Below, one piece after another: positions 57,166-64,000 of a DNA stretch of 64,000 bases; within the stretch, counting starts at the first letter, position 1, and each line of letters opens with the position of its first letter. Source of the DNA: Phoronis australis (Eukaryota; Phoronida; Phoronidae). The stretch is taken from the NCBI GenBank assembly GCA_002633005.1, contig NMRA01000026.1, forward strand, positions 490,434 to 554,433, read 5' to 3'. Below the pieces are notes generated by a model, which had not been told where the DNA came from, did no database searches, and saw only the letters and a list, made by a program, of their open reading frames with translations. Both the position numbers and the translations under genes were made by a program.

Positions 57166-58738
57166 GTGAGTAGAAGCTCAGGGTCTCAAAAAATATTATG
57201 GTTACTGAATTGTGTAAAAATTATACTGCAGTGAAAACCTAGGAGGAAAGCAAATGAGAAATTGCACTGAATCATTTGAAAATAAGGCAGAAAATTTAAA
57301 TTAGAAATTTCTCCGAATTTCGGCGAGGAAAAATTTCGTCAACTTTCCATCCGAAAACTAAAAATCGCATAATGTGTCTGGTCAGCACTTTTAGATCGAG
57401 AACATGCCAAACAAGCCATTGCTTCCCATTAGGTTCCATGTAGAAATGTATGGTCACTATTACTTAAGGCCAATAAGAACTGTAAGGTCACTGTTACCAT
57501 TGGGGATCATTTCAATCTCCCGGGACACACTGTCAGTGACCTCAATGTACTGGTAGTTAAAGGGGGCCTGCTGGACAACCACTCGCGGAGAATGTGCAAG
57601 GCAGAATTCATTGCCAGATTAAATACCCACGCCAGTGGTTTTAATAGGGACATAGGTATTTTATCTCACTACAAGTCTGTTGTGAATAAACTCTAGTAAT
57701 TACCTACCCATTTCTGATTAAGCCCTTCCTCTCGTCATGCGCACCAATTTTCCGCGGAAACACAGATTTCCGCTTTTTTCAAATGTTCTGTCCGCGCATT
57801 TTATTATATTTCCGCGTAAAAAAAATCGGATTTGATATAAAATTTCAACGGCAAATTCCTTTCTTACCGCGGCGTTGCAGACGACGTTCACCTCGAAAAG
57901 CGGAACTTGCTCTTTATGTTTCGGAGGAACGTAAATTGTCAACATTGCCAGAGCATCTGAGATAGCGTGGTGGGATTTTCAATGGCGTCTCGTGTTATTG
58001 TAAACCGCGGCGACAAATACTACGGCTCTGGAGCCAAAAATGTGTGGGTTGGGAGTGGACGGACGAGCTAAAAGGATGCAGACGCATGCTACTGATGGTG
58101 GTAACGTTTTTTTTATTTTTTGTTTAGTCTTCTCGATTTTTGTCGGGGAAAGGTTCACATCGACCATTTCAAGGCTGGGTAGCGTGCATGATTTCATGAT
58201 TTGGGCCGTAAAAGTTTCCGCGTTTTTTGTCATTGGTCATTCCAAGCCCTGATTAGGGGCTTGAGCTTGATCCACTATTAACACTGGTTTGAATAGGCAA
58301 TTATTTACTCATGGTGTGTGGGTAGTTGACCTATCACCAGAATTTTGAGTGACGGTTTAATTGACCATTTAGAACACAGTATTATTGACACACCTTCGTT
58401 TCCAAGGTTCCATTTTACCCGACAAACAACACATTGCCAGGTAAAACTTATCATTTGTTAGTCGACATTACGCAAGGTGGCGGAGCTTGCAATAGGTCAA
58501 TTAGTTAACATGATAATTACATGTTTGGTGTTAGTCCTACAACGTTTAGTGTATTGGTGAGATCTGGATAAATGGGACTTTCAATATTTTGATTTTCAAT
58601 ATTTTGATTTTCAATATTTTGATTTTCAATATTTTGATTTTCAATATTTTGATACACTCAAAGTTTTGATCGTCTTTCATATCTATTATCGATATTATTT
58701 GCATTTTGATGACGAGGCAATCTATGTGTATCCTACAG
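57166..58738 (+). other. Intron (1.6 kb) with CpG-rich segment and short tandem
   Basis: Phase 2 intron. Bases about 57720-58235 are unusually rich in CG dinucleotides, with repeated tttccgcg motifs, and have short open frames on both strands. A 15-bp x 5 tandem (58578-58652) lies 87 bases before the acceptor. There is no counterpart of the alternative 36-base exon 11 of mammalian INSR that I can recognise. Confidence 0.7.
58578..58652. repeat. Tandem repeat, 15 bp x 5, near an acceptor
   Basis: Five virtually identical copies of tttcaatattttgat, pyrimidine/AT-rich, ending about 87 bases before the acceptor at 58738. On the minus strand the frame reads as an Ile-Leu-Lys-Ile-Lys repeat, which is an artefact. 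Because of its place, it may overlap branch-point sequence if variable in length. Confidence 0.95.
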
Positions 58739-59010
58739 AGATGGTGTACGGCGCAGGAAGCGTTCTGTTGGAGATCAACCACAAGTTAGCACCGTTGTGC
58801 CGCTCAACACCACAACACCACCCTACTCTTTCACTTCAGCGGGCTTCGAGATTGCCGTGGTTTCCAACAACACGCAAACAGAGTTGACGGGACTACATCA
58901 CTTCACTTCCTATACAATAAATGTGGCGGCATGCTTAGCCAACTGCTCTGATGAAAAGGCCAATTGTTGTAGTCAAAATGCATCTGTCAGCGTACTAACT
59001 TGCATGTCAC
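58739..59010 (+). CDS. INSR: Insulin/IGF receptor homologue: furin site and FnIII-2 end
   Basis: It encodes residues 689-778; one leading base completes Gln688. Arg692-Arg-Arg-Lys-Arg696 followed by Ser-Val-Gly-Asp is the furin cleavage site that separates alpha and beta chains (human Arg-Lys-Arg-Arg, then Ser-Leu-Gly-Asp). Cleavage would follow 58763. The Thr/Pro-rich start of the beta chain follows, then the last FnIII-2 strands, with Gly-Leu-His-His-Phe-Thr-Ser-Tyr (739-746; human Gly-Leu-Arg-His-Phe-Thr-Gly-Tyr). Potential glycosylation sites are Asn711, Asn731, Asn756 and Asn768. The segment 753-776 has five cysteines where the human has two. Acceptor tcctacag, donor c|gtgagt, phase 1. 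Length 272 against 275 recalled for human exon 12. Confidence 0.95.
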
Positions 59011-60611
59011 GTGAGTCAATACATCTTCTCGTTTAACACTCTTTTGTGTAGATACAATATTCTCTAAAATCAAATTAAACTATAATAAGTAACTTGTCTC
59101 AACGCAAACCACTTCAATGAAATACTCCCTGTTGTTATACATGTTTTAATTATTTTGAAAGACTTAGGACTGAAATGGTATTATCAAGCTTTGCCATACC
59201 GACAAGGCACAGGTATTCAAATGCAAACTGATATGCAAGTAGGCTATTGTATGTCTACACCACCGCAGACTTGAATAGACAGTACTGCAAACACAGATGG
59301 TGCTCTAGACCAGCACACGAACAGCAGTAAACAAAAACAGCCTGGAGTTATAGTTAGTGCAGCCAAACTTATGACAATTGTTGAGGTATTGGAAACAGTA
59401 GGATTAATCCTTACTGAACCCGTCCATTGGTGCATTTCTTATGTTGTGATGTACCTTGTTATAATGGACTCACCCAGCTGTGAATGTCTGTAATTGCCCA
59501 TGTGCAGAAAAAAAGTTTGCATGTCGGGAAGTAGTTGAAGCATTGCCTACTGGGATTCACCTGAGTAACCAAGTGTCGGCATAGGGTGTGCGTGAACTGC
59601 ATAAGCGAAGATGAATGAAGAAAATTTGACTGAAGCCAGACGTGGCCAGTCGTGAACAATACCACTGAAGCGTGCACCGTTGCGGAGCTCAAACGTTGGC
59701 TGCATTGCAGAAATGCAAACATGAAGGGCGTCAAAAACTTGAACTTGTTGCAATTACTACAGTTTTTTACCCCTTTCACCCTATCTTGTACTTTCATATA
59801 AATTTTGTAGATATGCTGCTAAAAATTTTAACATGTTTTTCCAGGATTTTGAGTGATGTCAACTAGAAAATCGGCCAAGAAGGCAAAAACTTGCAAGCTT
59901 TAGTAGAAAAATCACTTAACTCAATCAACCCTCTAACTGAGTTATATTCATATCTTCCAAACCATGTTTCTGGATGTCGCTCTAACTTGCTGACAAATAA
60001 TAGCTTTCTAACTAAGGAAGTTATTATTTTCAATATGATATAGTACTCAGTTTTGCTTCAGATCCACTCTTTTTCCAATATGTTAACGTCGCAGTCGTCT
60101 GCTGTGAAAAGGCTCTGGAGAAGACTGATACAGGGGACAGTATAATCGGAAGCTTGTTTATACACCCCCATTTGAAATAAACTTGACCACTTCTTAGTTG
60201 TATTGGCAATGACCCATTTCTGATATGAGGGTACACAGCTTAAAGACCCTAGTGTACTCGCGAACTCGGTATACTTTCCCTTATTACCGGCTCTGCCAAT
60301 GATTTCACCCCAAACTTTCTAGCCTCTGGTTTTTTCATTAACTCGTAATACTTCAGATGGCGCTGTTTCTTGTTATTATTAAAACTGGTGAATCCACTGG
60401 CACCTCACATCATTACGTTTACAAGCCACCATTAACATTTCGAACAATGCAAAGTGGTTACTCGGGTCTGTCCCAAGATGTACCGTGGCACCAGGGGGTA
60501 CGGCTTTCAGAATGTTGGATCTGCATATCAGCTATCGTCTTATCCAGTGGGAATTGCCTGTGTTATTTCATACAGTGGGAAATGTTTGTATAATCTTATA
60601 TATCTTTGCAG
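59011..60611 (+). other. Intron (1.6 kb), nothing recognised
   Basis: Phase 1 intron with donor gtgagt and acceptor atatctttgcag. Short open frames on both strands (for example minus 59459-59797) have no recognisable domain. I see no tandem repeat or inverted-repeat element. Confidence 0.8.
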
Positions 60612-60736
60612 CTGATGCTGATGTTGTGTCGAACGTTCTGGTTCAGCGTAGCGGTGATGAAGTGTTCGTCCAATGGAGGGCGCCCTCATCCCCCAATGGC
60701 ATTGTTCTTTATTATGATCTGCAGTACTGGACCAAG
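60612..60736 (+). CDS. INSR: Insulin/IGF receptor homologue: first FnIII-3 exon
   Basis: It encodes residues 780-820; two leading bases complete Pro779. The pattern Val-Phe-Val-Gln-Trp-Arg-Ala-Pro-Ser-Ser-Pro-Asn-Gly-Ile-Val-Leu-Tyr-Tyr-Asp-Leu (797-816) is the classic FnIII B-C region of the receptor family (human Leu-Met-Trp-Gln-Glu-Pro-Lys-Glu-Pro-Asn-Gly-Leu-Ile). Donor accaag|gtaaat, phase 0. The 125-base length is slightly below the human exon 13 (140 recalled). The next exon continues in phase 0 with the conserved cysteine. Confidence 0.94.
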
Positions 60737-60876
60737 GTAAATTTAATTTTGGGACCTGTCGCATTAAATCAACAATTAATACACATTCCGTCAAAGAAAA
60801 TTTATTTTTATTCAGGTAACTTACCGCTCCAATGTTGGTCGCAACTTGCTCCTTACTCGGTTGAGATGTGATTTTT

Positions 60877-60993
60877 GGGCTTGAAAAGAACTGACAGTTT
60901 ATTATTGCTCGAGATTGCTCTTTGTGATTAAAATAACACTAGAGCGTGGTCTCGAGCAATAATGAACTGTCGGAAGAGTTCTTTCTAAGCCTA
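60877..60993. repeat. Imperfect palindrome, arms about 45 bp
   Basis: The left arm reads gggcttgaaaagaactgaca then gtttattattgctcgaga. The right arm reads tctcgagcaataatgaactg then tcggaagagttctttctaagcc, its inverse with few mismatches. The loop is about 25 bases. No second copy was recognised. Confidence 0.8.
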
Positions 60994-61329
60994 GACTAAT
61001 GAACAATTTGAGACTAAAAGCATGAAAATTTTGAGACATCCAGTTGAGAAAACAGATCAAGTTTGCTTCTAATATTAGACTCAAACTTGATCAATTTGAG
61101 ACTAATTTCATTATAAATGGTGAATGGTATAAATCTAAATATTTTTAGCTTAAGTAATTTGGGTTGATTTTGTTGTTGGTGAACAGATTTTAGTGTGCAT
61201 AAGACAAGTTCTCTCTTGATGGCTGCTAAATTCATACTGCAAGCTCTAGTTCAAACTTTAGATCTTATGTTCAAACTTGACAGTTTAGCTTTGGCGTTGG
61301 GTTTATCAGCAAACTTATATTGTTTCCTC

Positions 61330-61380
61330 CCACAGGCCTTTGAATCTCTCAGAGTTATTGAGAGATTCCAGTGCCTGTGG
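61330..61380. repeat. 51-bp palindrome
   Basis: Perfect outer arms (ccacaggc at the left, gcctgtgg at the right) and inner arms (gaatctct, agagattc) around a loop with cagagttattg. The left arm contains an acceptor-like tcctcccacag, but see the rejected candidate exon at this place. Confidence 0.85.
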
Positions 61381-61615
61381 TTTGCTCTAGGCATTACTGT
61401 AAAATAAGGCTTTTGAGGCCGTGGTCTTACTGCAAAACAATGTATTCAACGGGAAGTTTTAATGTAGTTTTCCCAAGATAAAACTACAAGCTTATACTCA
61501 TATACTAGGCAGTGCCGTTGCTTTGGAAATTAAGCCAGTTATATTCCATGTTTTTTGCCTGTCATTTATGACCACAGTACAGCTGGTTGAGTAAAAACTG
61601 TCATTGGAAAAACGT

Positions 61616-62243
61616 AAATAAACAAAACGTACCGAGAGTGGCGTACATGAAGTAATATCCCATGAGACATTATTCAGAGTATCCAACGAGACCGAAGGTT
61701 GAGGCAGAATGCTTCACTCAGACTGTTCAGCAGACCGCATAATATATGCATTGTACTTGCGTGTTAGGTTACAAGTTTTCTCTCGTTAAAGAAACAGTTT
61801 TAAATTTAGGGATGATAACAAAGATGAAAACAATGGTAATTTTGCATTTGTAACGTTTCTTGAAAATAATTATATTACAAAAATATTTAACATAATTGTA
61901 GTTACTAAGGAATCGGCACCTGAATTGCAGACAATATAATATTTAGCAAATAAAACAGAGATAGAAGGTAGTGTTGTATAATTAACAGTTTTGTACCAGA
62001 TGTTACGATTGGGACCTGATGGCATGTTGACTGTTATTTAATGTTGCTGTTTTACTACATTAAATTATTGCGGCAAAGTTTGATCATCGAACTGAGTAAC
62101 GACGTCAAGTCGACATTGACCTACCTTTTGAACTTTCCATGTTGAAGGGTACTGTTAAGGTAGTCCCGGGAGGGTAATACAGAAAACAATATCACATTGC
62201 CCTATTGCACTCTACTTATTGAATGCTGCGTATGGGATAAATA
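61616..62243. mobile_element. Dispersed element with hairpin-type end, copy 2
   Basis: About 630 bases homologous to 23406-24517. The left end taaataaacaaaacgtaccg and gtggcgtacatgaagtaata match the left arm of the copy 1 palindrome, but the right arm is not present. Later blocks (aaagaaacagttttaaat; aaggaatcggcacctgaatt; gacgtcaagtcgacattgac then ctaccttttgaac; gcgtatgggataaat) match in order. The 380-base middle with the Ig-like stretch is missing, so copy 2 is an internally shorter relative. Confidence 0.75.
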
Positions 62244-62449
62244 AGTCCAAAACAATGGCAAATATGGTCCTATTGTCGAAAATTGTAAAACCGCAATGCT
62301 ACCAAATATCAAGCCGTGGCCATGTATTTGAATAGTAAGCCATGCTCAGAAGTTTACTAACTGATCTTAAGTTCATATTGATGTAAAATACCACACTTAA
62401 GTTGACAAACATTAAGTTTCATTTGTCAGATACAAAGAACGACTCTTAA

Positions 62450-62640
62450 AGGGACATGACCGGTTTTGGCACCGGAATATGCATTTTTGGAGTTTTAGTG
62501 AATTCGGATAAACTTATCAAGCTATTAGCTTTGACTAGAAGAAAATCTGTTGTGTTTTTGTGATTTTATAAAATATTGCCAATTTTTGCTGTTGGCTGCC
62601 AGTCATTTGATGAAAGCCATGCCAGTAACTTTATTAATTT
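62450..62640 (+). repeat. Dispersed repeat, family B, copy 5
   Basis: Starts taaagggacatgaccggttt, continues with attagctttgactagaag, tgttgtgtttttgtgatttt and ttgctgttggctgccagtca. Aligned by eye to the copies at 20214, 22810, 8285 and (minus) 32925. Confidence 0.65.
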
Positions 62641-62804
62641 AATAGTCCGCTTAAGTTACTCAGCTACTCCCATGTTGGAGTGTGGCTGCCGAGGTCATTA
62701 ATTTGAATGGGTCTTGAGGCTGATTTTGACGATCACGTCTCGTTCAATTTTCTAGCAATCGGTTCTCCGTTGTTCAAACTGAATTTGCGCTGGGTATGTT
62801 GTAG

Positions 62805-62970
62805 GGCAACTTCAATAGAATGGTATGTATCACTAACCAGGAGTACCTGGATAACGGTGGACACAGACTTGTAGCCCTCCGAACTGGCCAGTATTCCTTC
62901 AGGGTGCGTGCTAACTCGTTGGCTGGGCCTGGCAACTGGAGTGAGCATGTGGTCTACTACATGTATGTCG
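62805..62970 (+). CDS. INSR: Insulin/IGF receptor homologue: last FnIII-3 exon in window
   Basis: It encodes residues 821-875 plus one base. Met-Val-Cys828 matches human Cys860, which forms the alpha-beta disulfide with the cysteine of the 56808 exon (Cys625 here). Gly-Gln-Tyr-Ser-Phe-Arg-Val-Arg-Ala-Asn-Ser-Leu-Ala-Gly-Pro-Gly-Asn-Trp-Ser-Glu (848-867) is nearly the human Gly-Asn-Tyr-Ser-Val-Arg-Ile-Arg-Ala-Thr-Ser-Leu-Ala-Gly-Asn-Gly-Ser-Trp-Thr-Glu. Asn864 is a potential glycosylation site. Donor g|gtaagt, phase 1. Length 166 against about 160 recalled for human exon 14. The transmembrane and kinase exons must lie past the right edge. Confidence 0.95.
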
Positions 62971-64000
62971 GTAAGTGGACGTAACGCTCTCTACATCATT
63001 AGTTATCGTCGGAAGAGCATGTCTTAGACTGCAATAAATGGAATATGAGGTGAATAAGCGAGCTGTGAGAGCAATCAGTGGATGCCAGTCATCTGTGTGT
63101 ACAGTGTATAGTTGGAATAAAGGTTATTAAAGGTGTCATTACATGTGGCTTTAAACGATCCTTTATATAGCATTCACATGGTGATCAGAAGGCGGGTCTG
63201 CTCTCTTTTCCGCTATCTCACAAACATTTCGCTTATGAATGCTGGGATGTTCGATTAGATGGCTGAGTTTCTTTAACCTCTTTTTAATTACCAGCCAGAG
63301 TTTCATCGTCAGCTGTAGACTCACTTTCGTGAGAAATGAAATTTATGAAATTGTTCAGCGTGTTCATTAATCGAACTGTATGTGATTTCTTGGCTTGGAG
63401 AGAACGAGAGTTTGTCATTTCTTGAGACCCGCAGGTGAGGAATTTTAGGCGGCAAGCCTGGTCTCTTAGCAACGACAAACAAATGTTGGAGCAGAACAAA
63501 TCTAATTACAGAATGATTCGGCCACCTTAATAACTTTGTTTTTAATTCCCCATCGTTCTGGGTCATCAGGGGAGAGTACTATGTCGATGAATTTGGCTTC
63601 CGTAAAGCTGTCACAATAAGGGAATTCCTGGTCATTTTGTCTAAATACTGTTGGCTTCTACTGTAGTTGGGATAAAATTTGTTTATTTGGCAGAATGTGG
63701 ATTTATTACGGTAAAAATTATCCAGTTTGTTACTGTGAAATAGTCGCTCATGTTCGGAATTTGTACCAAAGTTTATAAATAAGGAATGCTGCCCATCCCA
63801 AATTGAAAAGTTACAATCAATGACAAACGATCGTGCACCTAAATGTTACACACAAAAATGTTGCGTCAGTGGCTAATTGCCGATTTTATCAGCTGTCGAG
63901 TCTATTTTCAGACTCTGTTGATACAAAATGTGCAGTGTCTGTTTGAGAAATATCATGAATGCCAAAACCTCCCATGTCCCAATTTTAGGAATCGAAAAAA
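62971..64000 (+). other. Start of the next intron
   Basis: Begins with gtaagt. Bases 63508-63600 carry one copy of the unit amplified at 6786-7140 with its right flank. No exon for a membrane segment or juxtamembrane region can be found before the end of the window. Confidence 0.75.
63508..63600 (+). repeat. Single-unit relative of the 6.8-kb minisatellite
   Basis: Reads taattacagaatgattcggc then caccttaataac, equal to one unit of the array at 6786-7140. It continues through a block like gggtcatcaggggagagtac and gatgaatttggcttcc, which matches the right flank of the array (cagtcatcaggggagactac, gatgaactcggcttcc at 7170-7215). Confidence 0.8.

Larger units (their letters stand above)
60737..62804 (+). 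other. Intron (2.1 kb) with foldbacks and two dispersed elements
   Basis: Phase 0 intron. It contains a foldback at 60877-60993, a 51-bp palindrome at 61330-61380, copy 2 of the hairpin-ended element (61616-62243) and family B copy 5 (62450-62640). The acceptor gggtatgttgtag is weak in pyrimidines. Confidence 0.8.

Noticed and set aside
61336-61398. A 63-base in-frame cassette exon candidate between the two FnIII-3 exons (acceptor tcctcccacag, donor act|gtaaaa, phase 0, 21 codons)
   Set aside because: It lies inside a palindrome that explains both edges, the donor is weak, and 21 hydrophobic residues would split a conserved FnIII loop.

Overview
The window is genomic DNA from an animal. It is AT-rich and intron-rich, with spliceosomal GT..AG junctions, abundant minisatellites, inverted-repeat elements and diverged dispersed repeats. 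No bacterial gene organisation is visible. One protein-coding gene can be reconstructed with confidence: an insulin/IGF-receptor homologue on the + strand. Twelve coding exons between 28105 and 62970 join in frame, with every phase matching, into 875 complete codons. They cover the ectodomain from the start of L1 to the end of the third fibronectin type III (FnIII) domain. Residue numbers below count from the first complete codon in the window. A receptor of this kind with animal-type exon structure, in this repeat setting, suggests a non-vertebrate bilaterian. A hemichordate, cephalochordate or lophotrochozoan is possible; I cannot name the species.

Layout. Bases 1-28104 hold no exon I can support. 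They are either the 5' flank or, more likely, part of a large first intron, and contain four clear minisatellites (6.8, 10.6, 11.2 and 16.1 kb), a TTAA-flanked miniature inverted-repeat element (MITE; 19.1 kb), a 1.1-kb dispersed element with a hairpin end (23.4-24.5 kb) and several diverged repeats. The exon with the start codon and signal peptide was not found. The first recognised exon (L1 domain, start of the cysteine-rich domain) is at 28105-28638. A 12.4-kb intron follows. The remaining exons lie between 41.1 and 63.0 kb: cysteine-rich region (two exons), L2 (three), FnIII-1 (two), FnIII-2 with the insert domain and furin site (two), FnIII-3 (two). The transmembrane and tyrosine-kinase exons must lie beyond 64000; the last 1030 bases show none.

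Biology. The product should be a type I membrane proreceptor cut by furin at an Arg-Arg-Arg-Lys-Arg site into alpha and beta chains. The cysteines that join the chains in vertebrate receptors are present. Two places known to contact insulin in the human receptor are altered: the Asp-Ile-Arg-Asn box at the start of L1, and two positions in the alpha-chain C-terminal helix. The introns carry a mobile-element load that includes a 906-bp TTAA-flanked transposon with about 300-bp terminal inverted repeats and a decayed cysteine-rich reading frame (55.0-55.9 kb), several imperfect palindromes, and tandem arrays close to exon acceptors. I see no CRISPR array, rRNA or convincing tRNA gene. The most unusual candidate is an Ig-like exon-like stretch carried inside the dispersed element at 23.4-24.5 kb; this is an inference.
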